A DNA stretch of 64,000 nucleotides from Planctomycetota bacterium (GTDB lineage: Bacteria; Planctomycetota; Planctomycetia; Pirellulales; Pirellulaceae). The position numbers and the translations under genes are program-made. Under the pieces are notes generated by a model. That model saw only the letters and a program-made list of their open reading frames with translations, did no database searches and was not told the DNA's origin. How positions within the stretch are numbered: position 1 is the stretch's first letter; every line of letters starts with the position of its first letter. Where the stretch lies: contig JABAAE010000004.1 of NCBI GenBank assembly GCA_014238905.1, positions 103,839 through 167,838 on the forward strand, in the 5' to 3' direction. Positions 38,470 to 48,742 of the stretch are shown here, piece by piece.

Positions 38470-39927
38470 TCAGGAGAGGATCTCTTTCACAACATCACCA
38501 TGAACATTGGTAAGCCTGCGGTGAATTCCATTGTGATAAAAAGTCAGTTTTTCGTGATCGACACCAAAAAGATGAAGCACCGTGGCATGGAAATCATGCC
38601 ACGGTATTGGCCGCTCAGTTGCTTTCCAGCCGACATCATCGGTTTGCCCAAATGAAAATCCTGGCTTAAGACCGGCGCCAGCCATCCAGCAACTGAATCC
38701 ATAGCGATTATGGTCTCTTCCTGGTCCAATTTTGTCGTTCGCCGATTGAGCAAAGGGAGTCCTGCCAAATTCGGTGGTAAACAACACCAGAGTATCTTTC
38801 AACATTCCCCGCTGCTTGAGATCCTTCAACAATGCAGCGACTGGCTTGTCAATTTTTCCGGCTTCTATCGTATGATTATCTTTTACGCTTTCGTGAGCAT
38901 CCCAACTGGCTCTTGGATTGCCTGCGATGGGACCACCCGAAAAGAGCTGCACAAATCGAACGCCTCGCTCCAGAAGACGTCGCCCCAACAGGCAGCGACG
39001 CCCCATATCAGCTGTCCTGTCGTCACTGACTCCATATTCATCCTGAGTCTTTTGACTCTCTCGATTGATGTCGGCTACATCAGGTATCGAGAGCTGCATT
39101 TTTGCCGCCAATTCGTAACTCTTTAAACGAGCGGCAAGTACGGCGTCATCACCGGTCTGCTGGAGGTGTTGCCGATTGATCTTGTTAATGAAATCACGGG
39201 TCGCCTGGTCGGTACCTGGATTTAACTTTTGAGACGGAAACAGGTCCCGCACCGGTTGCGAACCACCTCTCAATACTACACCTTGATTGTCAGCGGGTAA
39301 AAAAGCACTACTCCACGTCGAAGCGCCCGTATTGGGGGCGCCACGGGAATCATTGAGAACCACATACGCTGGCAAAGTTTCTGTTTCTGCTCCCAGACCA
39401 TAGGAAATCCAGCTTCCCATCGATGGATACCCGTTGAATTCGAATCCACTGTTGGCCATAAACAAGCCAGGAGTATGATTGGCGGATTGCGAAACCATGG
39501 ACCTCAGTAGAGTTAGTTCGTCGCCCATCTCGGCGATATGGGGAAACATATCGGAAATCATCAACCCGCTCTCTCCACGCGGTTTAAATTTCCAATCTTC
39601 TTTCCTCAGCAACCCAACCTGACCAAAGAAGATATCCGGCTTTTTATCTGTCTTTAGCGATTTCCCATGAAATCGAGTCAATTCCGGTTTGTAATCGAAG
39701 GAGTCAACATGGCTTAGGCCACCGATGAGACAGATATGAATCGCCCGTTTTGCTTTTGCAGCAAAATTTGGAAAATCGCCGCCTTGCGTTTCACCAGATA
39801 ACCCTCCAACGCCGTTTGGCAAGGCATCACGACCCAACAGGGTTGCCAGAGCCGTGGCACCCAGGCCATTGACACCCCAATTAAAAAATTCCCGTCTGTT
39901 GGCCAGGCTGTTAAATTCTGTCTTCAT
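38470..39927 (-). CDS. DUF1501 family protein
   Basis: The 485-residue protein has a twin-arginine-like N-terminus ('NRREFFNWGVNGLGATALAT') and the DUF1501 core: 'RAIHICLIGGLSHVDSFDYK', 'GLFMANSGFEF', 'RGVRFVQLFSGG' and 'LVLFTTEFGRTPFAQ'. This family belongs to the alkaline phosphatase/sulfatase superfamily and is probably exported by Tat. The precise reaction is unknown. It lies 91 bp downstream of the PSCyt1/PSD1 gene, the standard planctomycete pair, and they are likely cotranscribed. The stop is 11 bp from the convergent DUF1559 gene. Confidence 0.92.
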   Translation of the reverse strand: MKTEFNSLANRREFFNWGVNGLGATALATLLGRDALPNGVGGLSGETQGGDFPNFAAKAKRAIHICLIGGLSHVDSFDYKPELTRFHGKSLKTDKKPDIFFGQVGLLRKEDWKFKPRGESGLMISDMFPHIAEMGDELTLLRSMVSQSANHTPGLFMANSGFEFNGYPSMGSWISYGLGAETETLPAYVVLNDSRGAPNTGASTWSSAFLPADNQGVVLRGGSQPVRDLFPSQKLNPGTDQATRDFINKINRQHLQQTGDDAVLAARLKSYELAAKMQLSIPDVADINRESQKTQDEYGVSDDRTADMGRRCLLGRRLLERGVRFVQLFSGGPIAGNPRASWDAHESVKDNHTIEAGKIDKPVAALLKDLKQRGMLKDTLVLFTTEFGRTPFAQSANDKIGPGRDHNRYGFSCWMAGAGLKPGFSFGQTDDVGWKATERPIPWHDFHATVLHLFGVDHEKLTFYHNGIHRRLTNVHGDVVKEILS

Positions 39928-40018
39928 CTCGGTTTAGCGTCTTTCTTTCAGTGTCGGCGAGGGGCCAGCCATTACCATCGATCAAGTTTTCTAATGGTTC
40001 TTTTGGATCCTATCAGGA

Positions 40019-43000
40019 TTATTCGATAGCGACGAATTCACTGACGTTAAATAACGCTCGGCATAACGCGTTCATCCCATGTTTTTCAACAAACTCTACC
40101 GCCATTTTTTCCTCGGCCGCTCTGGGGACCCTGCCCAGTGCCAACCTCCAGGCAAGGACAACCTGTCCGGCAGAATCCTTACCCGCTTCAGTCTGCACCC
40201 GTTCGGCAAAATAGTCGGACATTTTCAGTACAAATGAGTTGTTCAATAGTGACAACGCTTGTAGAGGCGTCGTCGTAACGGCCCGGCGAGGCGCCGTTGC
40301 TGCAGAGTCCGGGCAATCAAATGTATCCAGCAGCGCACTCCGCCCGCCGCGGGGATTGAATCTGTAAACGGTGCGTCGGAAATATTGGGGACCATCAACA
40401 TCGATTGGACTGTAATAGGTAGTCCCGTTGTTCCCAATGATCGAGACATCTTCAAAACTGGGCCCACCCATTTGGCGATTCAACTTTCCAGCTACGGCCA
40501 ACATCGAATCACGGATCGACTCTGCTTCCAATCTTCGCGGATTCATTCGCCAAAACAATCGGTTGCCAACATCCACCTGCCGCGGATCGATTGACATCTT
40601 TGCGAGATGATTCTCATCTGGATAGCCAGATTGTCGGTAAGTGGCAGAACTGACGATCAAGCGATGCAACCCCTTCAGGTGCAGTCCATTCTTTTTGAAG
40701 TTTCCGGCGAGCCAGTCCAACAAGTCTGGGTGAGTCGGCCGACCACCGTTGAAACCCAAATCGTTGGGCGTATCAACAATTCCGATTCCAAAGTGATAAT
40801 GCCAAACCCTGTTGACCAGTACCCGAGAGAAAAGCGGGTTATCAGCATGGGTGATCCAGGTTGCCAGTTTTCCTCGGCGCAACGTATCTGGGGCATTGGG
40901 CGGGAGATTGAAATCCCCACTCACTCCGTTGACCGCTGCCACCGCTCCGGGTGAAACCAATTCTCCTACGTTCTCTGGGTCTCCTCGCAAAAGGACATGG
41001 GTTGTCGCACCGCCTCCGGCTCGCAGAGTATATATTTTTTGATTCGCACGTGCGACGAGACCGGAACGTTCAGCATTTAATCGTGTCGATTGTCTCTTCA
41101 ATTTTTCCCGAGTTACTCTGGCATCAGGAGACAGCCATTTAACAATCTGTTCTTCGGGAACGTACTTGGAAGGATCACCCGCTATCGCAGCAATTTCGCT
41201 TGGGGAGAGCGCGCGATCATAAAAAGCAGCCGAATAAATTTTCCCTTTGAGACTCCGACCGGCACCACCTGGTTTGTGCCTGAGGCCAAAAATAAATTCG
41301 CTATTTCCCGGCTGAAACGTCTGCAGGCCGGACTTTCCAATGGCCGTGCCATATTGCTTTCCATTCCTGTAACCGATAATCGTTCCGTCAGCCTGATAGA
41401 CGATCGAAACAAGCACCGGCTTTTGAACCGCTTGGGATTCTGAAACGGCTTGAAATGAATCCGTTCTGGCAAACCCATTGCTACCGGCCATCCAGTGGCC
41501 GGCTTCTCTTTCTCCATAAACGATTGAATCAAAGACCGTACCACCAAGGGTTTCGATTGAAATAACTCCGCCGCCTCTTTGCTCAAGATTGTCCAACTGG
41601 ACAAGAACTTCCAGGGTCTTTTCCTTGACCATCAACTTGACAGGCATCGTTTCAACAAAAGAATTGCCATCGAGAACAAGTGCTCCCCCTTCAATGCGAG
41701 CGTTGCCAACCGCCCTGCCTTTCAAACCACTCACCGAATCATGAAGGTCCGAATCGAAATCCCACTTTGCAGAGGGTTTCGGCGGGACCGGTGTCTCAAC
41801 CGTTCCTTTTTTTCTGGCAGCCATGATCTCCTGACGGACCTGATCTTCAAGCGTCTTCAGCTGTTCCTGGATCTTTGCCAACTCCTTTTCGATACTCTGG
41901 ACCGCCTTGGTGTCGACTGCCGAAACCTCTGTTTTTTCACCATAACCCAATCCCGAAATCGCAGACGCCATCCGATAAAACTCTTTCTGAGTAATCGGAT
42001 CAAATTTGTGATCATGGCAACGAGCACAATTCACTGTTAATCCAACAAACGTTTGCCCAACGGTTGCCAGCACCTCTTCAATCTGATCTTGTCGAGCCAA
42101 CAGCTTCATCCGCTTACTGCCACCGACCACCGTATTGTGCACGCCAGCAACCCAAAATCCGGTAGCGGCGGCTCCCTCAATCCCGCCTTTCACCTGGTCC
42201 CCGATTAACTGCAAACGGACAAATTCGTCGTAGGGCATGCCATCATTCAGTGCTTTGATCACCCAGTCTCGGTAAGGCCAGGAGTTTTTACGTGGATTAT
42301 TCCTTTCAAACCCGTCGCTTTCACCAAATCTAACAACATCCAGCCAGTGCCTTCCCCATCGTTCGCCGTAGTGATCCGATTGCAGCAAACCGGAAACGAT
42401 TTCCTGGTACGCCACCTCGCTCGGATTTTTTTCAAATCGCTCGACAACCGAAGGTGCCGGCGGCAGACCAATCAGGTCAAAATAAACCCGTCGAACCAAT
42501 GACCTTGGAGAGGATGGTGGCGACGGTTGCAACTTGTTCTCTATCAGCTTTCTCGCTACGAACTGGTCAATTTCGTTTACGGCCCAAGTCGCCGCCTTCC
42601 AATCGACCGAGGACTTATCGCTCAAAGCCGGCGGCTTGACTTCTCCGATCGGTTGTAGCGACCACCAATCTCGACCAGCTCTGGAATCAGTAGAATATGC
42701 AAAGCGGTCGATAGACGGCCCTACCCATTCCCCCCCGCCTTGGATCCATTTCCTGAGGATCGATTTTTCTGCAGCATTCAACGGGTGCTCAGGTGGCATT
42801 TCGTCACTTTCCACACGGGACCAAAGAAGACTCCCGTCGAGTTGATCGCCAATCAGTGTTTCCCCGGATTCGCCGCCCTGCGAAAGAGATTCTGCCGAAG
42901 TCAAATCCAATTTACCCTTGGGATTTTCACCGGCGTGGCATTCCAAACATCTCGATGCAAGCAACGGCGCAACCTGGCTTCGGAATTCGACCTGTGCTTC

Positions 43001-43117
43001 TGTGATCGATGGATCGAGAAATGGGGCCAAAACAAATGCACCAAAGACCATCGAAACCGCCGATCGAATTTTGAAAAACGTCGGAAGCGGAACAAGAGGG
43101 ACAACAAACCTTTGCAT
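40019..43117 (-). CDS. PSCyt1/PSCyt2/PSD1 (DUF1549-DUF1553) protein with a LamG-like insert
   Basis: A 1032-residue secreted protein. After the signal region comes a planctomycete cytochrome C domain (PSCyt1) with CLECH at 57-61, then PSCyt2/DUF1549 ('RRVYFDLIGLPPAPSVVERF', 'YGERWGRHWLDVVRFGES') with a second haem-type motif CARCH. A coiled-coil linker and a concanavalin/LamG-like domain follow ('ALVLDGNSFVETM', 'IYSAAFYDRALSPSEIAAI'). The C-terminal third is PSD1/DUF1553 ('PLFSRVLVNRVWHYHFGIGI', 'TPLQALSLLNNSFVLKMSDY'). It is paired with the DUF1501 gene downstream. The substrate is unknown; such pairs are proposed to handle complex carbohydrates. Confidence 0.93.
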   Translation of the reverse strand: MQRFVVPLVPLPTFFKIRSAVSMVFGAFVLAPFLDPSITEAQVEFRSQVAPLLASRCLECHAGENPKGKLDLTSAESLSQGGESGETLIGDQLDGSLLWSRVESDEMPPEHPLNAAEKSILRKWIQGGGEWVGPSIDRFAYSTDSRAGRDWWSLQPIGEVKPPALSDKSSVDWKAATWAVNEIDQFVARKLIENKLQPSPPSSPRSLVRRVYFDLIGLPPAPSVVERFEKNPSEVAYQEIVSGLLQSDHYGERWGRHWLDVVRFGESDGFERNNPRKNSWPYRDWVIKALNDGMPYDEFVRLQLIGDQVKGGIEGAAATGFWVAGVHNTVVGGSKRMKLLARQDQIEEVLATVGQTFVGLTVNCARCHDHKFDPITQKEFYRMASAISGLGYGEKTEVSAVDTKAVQSIEKELAKIQEQLKTLEDQVRQEIMAARKKGTVETPVPPKPSAKWDFDSDLHDSVSGLKGRAVGNARIEGGALVLDGNSFVETMPVKLMVKEKTLEVLVQLDNLEQRGGGVISIETLGGTVFDSIVYGEREAGHWMAGSNGFARTDSFQAVSESQAVQKPVLVSIVYQADGTIIGYRNGKQYGTAIGKSGLQTFQPGNSEFIFGLRHKPGGAGRSLKGKIYSAAFYDRALSPSEIAAIAGDPSKYVPEEQIVKWLSPDARVTREKLKRQSTRLNAERSGLVARANQKIYTLRAGGGATTHVLLRGDPENVGELVSPGAVAAVNGVSGDFNLPPNAPDTLRRGKLATWITHADNPLFSRVLVNRVWHYHFGIGIVDTPNDLGFNGGRPTHPDLLDWLAGNFKKNGLHLKGLHRLIVSSATYRQSGYPDENHLAKMSIDPRQVDVGNRLFWRMNPRRLEAESIRDSMLAVAGKLNRQMGGPSFEDVSIIGNNGTTYYSPIDVDGPQYFRRTVYRFNPRGGRSALLDTFDCPDSAATAPRRAVTTTPLQALSLLNNSFVLKMSDYFAERVQTEAGKDSAGQVVLAWRLALGRVPRAAEEKMAVEFVEKHGMNALCRALFNVSEFVAIE

Positions 43118-43573
43118 TCAATCAAACCCAGACAGTCAAAATGAAAAAACACGCTCGCATAACGTCACTCGCCAACTTGTGGTGAGCCCCAATTAATCAA
43201 ATATGTCGACACCAGTATGGCGAGTCAAGTAAATCAACCTCAATGTTCAATAGCGTGACCGGTCCTGGCGGCGTGAAAGTTCCGTACCATGCCATCTATT
43301 GATTTCGGTATGACCAAATAAAACGGTAGTGATTGATGAACATCCTGATTTTAATATTTGATCAAAATCCTTTCACGGAACCAGTTCTGACAAATTTCTT
43401 TTTCATGGATCGGTCATAGATTTGACATTTCCATGCTGCAATGCACAGCCCATCGTCAAATTGAAGGCGTTAGGGAATGAGCAAATACCGCCTTTCCCCG
43501 GTCGCAAATCACAAAATTATTCGTTAGTTTTACGGTTTCCGAAATCGCGTCACCTGTGACTGAATGAGCAAGC
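43118..43573. other. Divergent region between the PSD1 and icd genes
   Basis: About 456 bp without a supportable gene. It should hold the promoters of both flanking genes. No clear consensus elements were found. Confidence 0.35.
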
Positions 43574-45808
43574 ATGCCTGAAACAACGCCTAAGATCTAT
43601 TACACACTGACGGACGAAGCACCGGCCCTGGCTACCCACTCTCTGTTACCTATCATTCGATCTTTTACACGGACCTGCGGTGTGCAAATCGAGTTGGCTG
43701 ACATCTCCTTGGCAGCGAGAATTATCGCCAATTTTCCCGAAAAACTCTCCGCTGATCAACTTCGAGCCGACACGCTGTTGGAATTGGGGAGGCTCGCAAA
43801 GACTCCAGAGGCGAACATCATCAAGTTGCCCAACATCAGCGCTTCCATTCCCCAGTTGGTCGCAGCAATCCATGAATTGCAAAAACACGGGTACCAGATT
43901 CCGGACTTCCCGGAGGAGCCCGAAACTCAAGAAGAAATCGATATTCGAGGCCGGTATGCAAAGGTACTCGGAAGCGCCGTCAATCCGGTATTGCGAGAAG
44001 GCAACTCCGACCGCAGGGTCGCGGCACCGGTTAAAAATTTCGCGCGTCAAAATCCGCACTCCATGGGTGATTGGGCCAGCGACTCTCAGACACATGTAGC
44101 GTCGATGAATGACGGTGATTTCTATTCCAGTGAACAGTCACACATCATGGAAAGTGCGGGTGACGTACGAATTGAATTGGTGCCCACCGATGGCCCGATC
44201 GTTGTGCTCCGCGAAAGAGTACCCTTACAGGAAGCAGAGGTGATCGACGCGGCAAGCCTGAACTGCAAAGCACTAAGACAGTTTTTTGCAACGCAGGTGG
44301 AAGAGGCAAAAACAGAAAACGTTTTGTTTTCACTTCATCTGAAAGCGACCATGATGAAGGTTTCCGATCCGATTTTGTTCGGCCATGCCGTCAGTGTTTT
44401 CTACGGAGATGTTTTGGAAAAACACTCTGCTGAGCTGGATGAGATCGGCTTCCATCCCAATAACGGAATCGGTGATCTTTATGCAAAAATGACTTCATTG
44501 CCAGCTGCCAAACAAGATCAAATTCGGTCGGACATCGAAGAAAATTATACACGTTGCCCCAGTCTGGCTATGGTCGATTCAGACAATGGAATCACCAATT
44601 TACATGTGCCTAGTGATGTCATTATCGACGCATCGATGCCCGCAGCGATTCGTGCATCCGGAAAAATGTGGGGACCGGACGGAACACTCCACGACACCAA
44701 GGCAGTCATCCCAGATCGTTGCTATGCCGGAGTTTATCAGGCTGTCATTGACTTCTGTAAAGTGAATGGTGCATTTGACGTGAAAACCATGGGTAACGTT
44801 GCCAATGTAGGCCTGATGGCGCAAAAGGCCGAAGAATATGGATCCCATGACAAGACATTTGAAATCCCAGTCGATGGAATCGTCCAGGTGATGGATGAGA
44901 ACAACGTGGTGCTATTACAACACTCCGTGGAGCAGGGCGATATTTGGCGGATGTGCCAGACAAAAGACGAACCGATCCGAGATTGGGTCCGTCTTGCAGT
45001 TGCAAGAGCAAGGGCTACCGGATCGATGGCCATTTTCTGGCTCGATGAAAATCGGCCTCACGACTCCAACCTGATTCAGAAGTTGAACACTTATTTACTC
45101 GATCACAACACCCGCGACCTGGAAATCAAAATCCTGGCGCCGATCGAGGCAGCCCAACTCTCTTGCCAAAGGTGCCATGAAGGAAAAGACACGATTTCAG
45201 TGACCGGAAACGTATTGCGAGATTATTTGACGGATTTATTCCCAATTCTGGAACTTGGCACCAGTGCAAAGATGTTATCCATCGTTCCCCTGTTGGCAGG
45301 TGGTGGACTATACGAAACAGGTGCCGGGGGCTCCGCTCCTAAACATGTGCACCAATTTATCGAAGAAGGGCATTTACGTTGGGATTCGCTAGGCGAGTTT
45401 CTTGCTTTGGCCGTTTCACTGGAAGATCTAGCTCACCAAACTGGACTCCAGAAAATCACGGTCATTGCCCAAGCGTTAGACGTCGCCAACGAAAAGTACC
45501 TTCTTGAAAACAAATCACCATCAAGAAAAGTCAACCAGATCGATAACAGAGGAAGCCATTTCTATCTGGCACTCTACTGGTCGCAGGCACTGGCCAACCA
45601 ATCGGAAGATCCAGAACTTAAATCCCACTTTGAACAATTAGCCACAAGCCTATTGGAAAACGAAAGTCAAATCATCATGGAACTCAATTCAGCGCAGGGT
45701 TCCTCTGTTGACCTTGGTGGCTATTATCAGCCCGATCCAATGTTATCCGAAAAAGCCATGCGACCAAGCTCCACTTTCAATCAATTGATCGATCAGCAAT
45801 CGGAATAG
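43574..45808 (+). CDS. icd: NADP-dependent isocitrate dehydrogenase, monomeric type
   Basis: The 744-residue protein matches the monomeric IDH family in length and motifs: '[20 protein letters not shown]', '[15 protein letters not shown]', '[20 protein letters not shown]', '[20 protein letters not shown]' and '[20 protein letters not shown]'. It converts isocitrate to 2-oxoglutarate and makes NADPH in the cytosol. Its product 2-oxoglutarate is also the PII ligand (glnB at 14013). No ribosome binding site is seen before the ATG. It stands alone. Confidence 0.96.
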   Translation: MPETTPKIYYTLTDEAPALATHSLLPIIRSFTRTCGVQIELADISLAARIIANFPEKLSADQLRADTLLELGRLAKTPEANIIKLPNISASIPQLVAAIHELQKHGYQIPDFPEEPETQEEIDIRGRYAKVLGSAVNPVLREGNSDRRVAAPVKNFARQNPHSMGDWASDSQTHVASMNDGDFYSSEQSHIMESAGDVRIELVPTDGPIVVLRERVPLQEAEVIDAASLNCKALRQFFATQVEEAKTENVLFSLHLKATMMKVSDPILFGHAVSVFYGDVLEKHSAELDEIGFHPNNGIGDLYAKMTSLPAAKQDQIRSDIEENYTRCPSLAMVDSDNGITNLHVPSDVIIDASMPAAIRASGKMWGPDGTLHDTKAVIPDRCYAGVYQAVIDFCKVNGAFDVKTMGNVANVGLMAQKAEEYGSHDKTFEIPVDGIVQVMDENNVVLLQHSVEQGDIWRMCQTKDEPIRDWVRLAVARARATGSMAIFWLDENRPHDSNLIQKLNTYLLDHNTRDLEIKILAPIEAAQLSCQRCHEGKDTISVTGNVLRDYLTDLFPILELGTSAKMLSIVPLLAGGGLYETGAGGSAPKHVHQFIEEGHLRWDSLGEFLALAVSLEDLAHQTGLQKITVIAQALDVANEKYLLENKSPSRKVNQIDNRGSHFYLALYWSQALANQSEDPELKSHFEQLATSLLENESQIIMELNSAQGSSVDLGGYYQPDPMLSEKAMRPSSTFNQLIDQQSE

Positions 45809-45866
45809 GCCCAGGCAGGCCAAAAAAACAAAGTTCAATCGATGCGGTGAAGCAGCAGCAAACCCA

Positions 45867-46616
45867 TCAGCCGGAACAGGCCCATCCACGATCCACGAGG
45901 AATTCCTGACCTGTGATTGCCGAGCTCATGTCTGAAGCAAGGAAAAGTGCAACCTTGGCAATTTCACCAGGAAGAATCAGCTCCGCAATACACTGCTCTC
46001 GCCTGAGCATCTGTTTGACCTCGGGCGTCACAAATTCCTCCAATTGGCGATCGGTCATAACCCAACCCGGCGAAAGGGTGTTGACACGAATATTCCGAGG
46101 ACCAAGCTCCCTTGCCAGAGACTGGGTCAATCCAATCGTAGCAGCTTTGGTCGAAACGTAGGCCTCCATTTTTGCCGGCGATTTGTGAACCGTAATGGAT
46201 GAAAAATTGATCATCGCTCCTCCCCTTGCCGGAAACCGGGGAGATGCCTGTTGAGCTGCGATAAAATAAGCTCGGATATTCCTGGCGAACAAATCATCCC
46301 ATTGTTCTACCGTCATGGATTCAAATTCGATTCGAGGATCTGAAGCGGCATTGTTGATCAAGACATCAATTCGCCCATCGATTTCGGCCGATTGGTCAAT
46401 CCACTGCCGTACCTGGTCCTCGACTCTTAGATCAAGCAGGGTAAACTTTGCACACTTGGTTGCTTCCTCCAAAGCGTTCCCTTGAGAAGAATTTATGTCA
46501 CAGAAACTCACCATCGCTCCAGTTGCATCAAAAGCCTCCACCATCGATTTACCGATCCCGTTGGCACCACCGGTAATCAACACCCGTTTCCCAGATAAAT
46601 CTTTCAATTGAACCAC
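45867..46616 (-). CDS. SDR family oxidoreductase
   Basis: A classical short-chain dehydrogenase of about 249 residues: cofactor loop 'VLITGGANGIGKS', 'DVLINNAASDPR', catalytic region 'MINFSSITVHKSPAKMEAYVSTKAA' with Ser, Tyr and Lys in place, and 'IRVNTLSPGWVMTDRQ'. The frame is open to a TTG at 46682; the GTG at 46616 is chosen because it gives the usual few residues before the Rossmann fold. The substrate is unknown. It converges with icd. Confidence 0.85.
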   Translation of the reverse strand: MVQLKDLSGKRVLITGGANGIGKSMVEAFDATGAMVSFCDINSSQGNALEEATKCAKFTLLDLRVEDQVRQWIDQSAEIDGRIDVLINNAASDPRIEFESMTVEQWDDLFARNIRAYFIAAQQASPRFPARGGAMINFSSITVHKSPAKMEAYVSTKAATIGLTQSLARELGPRNIRVNTLSPGWVMTDRQLEEFVTPEVKQMLRREQCIAELILPGEIAKVALFLASDMSSAITGQEFLVDRGWACSG

Positions 46617-46883
46617 ACCTGACAAAAAAACTGTTACAATTCTGAAATCCTGCAACCCGTCCGATTTCTCCAGAGATTCCAAAGAGCCACCCTCAGCTCA
46701 AACCGTAGTTTAACTGAGGAGCGAATCGGCAACCATTAGCAGGATGATCGAAAATGATTGCCTTGCGGCTTACTAATCCGAAACGTGCGCAAGAAAAGGA
46801 ATCAACTCGTCCCGGCCGAAAACGCTTCGCCGTAGACATCCATCCCTTTCCCGCCGGTGATTTTTTTATGAAAGGTTTGAAGA

Positions 46884-47168
46884 ATGAATATATTTGTGGG
46901 CAATCTTGCATATGAAGTGTCAGACGATGACCTTCGCGAAGCATTTGAATCTTATGGGGTTGTTTCCTCTGCCAGCGTCTTGCAAGACCGTGAAACCGGT
47001 CGATCACGAGGATTTGGTTTCGTTGAAATGGCCAACGACGAAGAGGCACGGAATGCCATGGAAAAATTAAACCTTCAAAAAATTCATGGTCGGGCAATCC
47101 AAGTCAACGAAGCCAGACCGCGTGAGGAACGTCCCCGTCGGGGTGGCGGGTCGGGCAGGAGAAGATAG
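46884..47168 (+). CDS. RRM-domain RNA-binding protein
   Basis: The 94-residue protein is one RNA recognition motif (RNP2 'IFVGNL', RNP1 'RGFGFVEM') with an Arg/Gly-rich tail. Such small single-RRM proteins occur in cyanobacteria and planctomycetes and bind single-stranded RNA; cyanobacterial members respond to cold. About 200 bp of upstream sequence is free for a promoter and leader. An AAAGG lies about 10 nt before the ATG. Confidence 0.94.
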   Translation: MNIFVGNLAYEVSDDDLREAFESYGVVSSASVLQDRETGRSRGFGFVEMANDEEARNAMEKLNLQKIHGRAIQVNEARPREERPRRGGGSGRRR

Positions 47169-47286
47169 GAAGTGGCAGTTGCGGCCAACCGTATTAACAA
47201 TCCTTCTCGACACTAACAATGTTTCTCGACATGCGCGACCCAACGCTTTCCAAGGCACGACCCCTGTCATGAGCTCATTTTTTTTT

Positions 47287-47307
47287 CGGGTGATCCAAGA
47301 TCACCCG
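47287..47307. other. Perfect 9-bp hairpin between the RRM gene and pyrE
   Basis: CGGGTGATC (47287-47295) pairs with GATCACCCG (47299-47307) around a CAA loop. A T run precedes it rather than follows it, so it is not a standard terminator on either strand. Confidence 0.6.
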
Positions 47308-47413
47308 GTCCGCTGGAGCCCTGTCCACGCGTGATGTTGATCGCTTCGCACCGTTTACCCTCTCATCATTTCCCAAACCGCTTCCACTTTAAATTATTGA
47401 TCTGAAAACGAAT

Positions 47414-47971
47414 ATGAACTCTCTCTCGACTCCACAGGACGCTCTGAAGGAACTTATTGAAAACCTAGCCATTAAGAGAGGAGAGGTCATTCTCGCGTCA
47501 GGCCAAAAGGCCAATTACTACATTGACTGCCGGAAAGTAACACTCCACAGTCAGGGTGCAGCCTTGATTGGACATGCAATCCATGATCGCCTGAAAGATG
47601 ACATGCCGGATGCGGTCGGAGGAATGGCTATCGGCGCTGACCCCATCATTGGTGCAGTCATCACGATCGCCGGTTTAAATCAAAACGAACTGCGAGGTTT
47701 TATTGTTCGTAAAGATGAAAAGAAACACGGGACATCCCAAATGGTGGAAGGCCCGATTCAGCCTGGTCAATCGGCGGTTATTCTTGAAGATGTTGTCACC
47801 ACTGGAGGGAGCTCCATCAAAGCCATCGAACGAGCGGAAGCGGCAGGACTAAAAATCACGGGATTGATTTGCATCGTCGATCGTTTGGCAGGTGGTCGGA
47901 AAAAGTTCGAATCTCGCGGTTTGAACTTTACCTCTCTTTACACGATTGAGGATTTCGGGCTCCAACCATAG
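47414..47971 (+). CDS. pyrE: Orotate phosphoribosyltransferase
   Basis: The 185-residue protein has the PyrE pattern: 'GEVILASGQKANYYIDCRKV', 'GGMAIGADPIIGAV', 'GFIVRKDEKKHGT' and the PRPP-binding motif 'VILEDVVTTGGSSIKAIERA'. It joins orotate to PRPP, making OMP in pyrimidine synthesis. It stands alone between the RRM gene and csrA. Confidence 0.95.
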   Translation: MNSLSTPQDALKELIENLAIKRGEVILASGQKANYYIDCRKVTLHSQGAALIGHAIHDRLKDDMPDAVGGMAIGADPIIGAVITIAGLNQNELRGFIVRKDEKKHGTSQMVEGPIQPGQSAVILEDVVTTGGSSIKAIERAEAAGLKITGLICIVDRLAGGRKKFESRGLNFTSLYTIEDFGLQP

Positions 47972-48280
47972 GTCCCGGCGAATTCCAATTCATCACCCGT
48001 TTAAAATCGCAGAGAGGGAAGGTGCCGCTCGTACGCACTTTGTCTCCAAAGATATGGCCTGTCTCCAAAGATATGGCCTGTCTCCAAAGATATGGCCTGT
48101 CTCCAACCGGGAGCAAATGCTGCCGACCAACGGACAGCCATTCCTCTAGCTTGGAGGGTGGAATAAGAATCTCGAAGAATAAGGCCTTTGGATAGCCTGA
48201 TCTGCGATCACCTGAAAAGCGAAATTGGATGTTCTAATGAAAACATCTTCCGCCGACTCATTTTGTCAGTGATGAAAGGC
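47972..48280. other. Intergenic region between pyrE and csrA
   Basis: About 309 bp between convergent gene ends. It contains the 19-bp tandem repeat block listed separately. Nothing else was recognised. Confidence 0.4.
48042..48106. repeat. 19-bp tandem repeat, three full copies plus a partial one
   Basis: GTCTCCAAAGATATGGCCT is repeated perfectly at 48042, 48061 and 48080, and the first 8 bases occur again at 48099. It lies between the ends of pyrE and csrA. There are no spacers. Confidence 0.95.
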
Positions 48281-48499
48281 CTAATCGTTGCCGATTTCAC
48301 GCGTGCTGGACGAGTCCAATTTACTCGCCTGTTCGTTCTCGCGCTTGATCGCCTCGTAAACCTCCTGCCGGTGTACCGGGATAGACTGGGGAGCATCGAT
48401 CCCCAAACGAACCTTATCACCTCGGATATCAACGATCGTGACGACGACATTGTCGCCGATCATAATACTTTCATCACGATGTCTGGAAAGGACCAGCAT
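48281..48499 (-). CDS. csrA: Carbon storage regulator CsrA
   Basis: The 72-residue protein is a complete CsrA: 'MLVLSRHRDESIMIGDNVVV' then 'VRLGIDAPQSIPVHRQEVYE'. The ATG at 48499 is fixed by a strong AGGGAGGG ribosome binding site 5-6 nt upstream; the longer open frame is not used. CsrA binds GGA motifs in mRNA leaders and blocks translation. fliW, whose product binds and inhibits CsrA in other bacteria, lies 243 bp upstream in the same direction. Confidence 0.96.
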   Translation of the reverse strand: MLVLSRHRDESIMIGDNVVVTIVDIRGDKVRLGIDAPQSIPVHRQEVYEAIKRENEQASKLDSSSTREIGND

Positions 48500-48742
48500 C
48501 TTTTCCCTCCCTGTCGATGCGCCGCAATTGGGCATCATCAAGTCAAAAAAGTTGTGTTGCGGCGGACGAATATGAATTAGGTGACATTTACATCCCACGC
48601 CAATTCAAGGCACTTCGACACACGATGTCGAGACAAAACAGTTATCGGCGGGATGTTGGGAAAGACCCTGAAAAAATTGTGGTGATAGCAATGTAACGGC
48701 AAATCGGTTTGTAGAGCACTCAAAACCGTCTGGTTAAACGAC

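Noticed and set aside
47287..47307. Intrinsic terminator after the RRM gene
   Set aside because: The stem is perfect but the T run precedes it, so it would not terminate on either strand.
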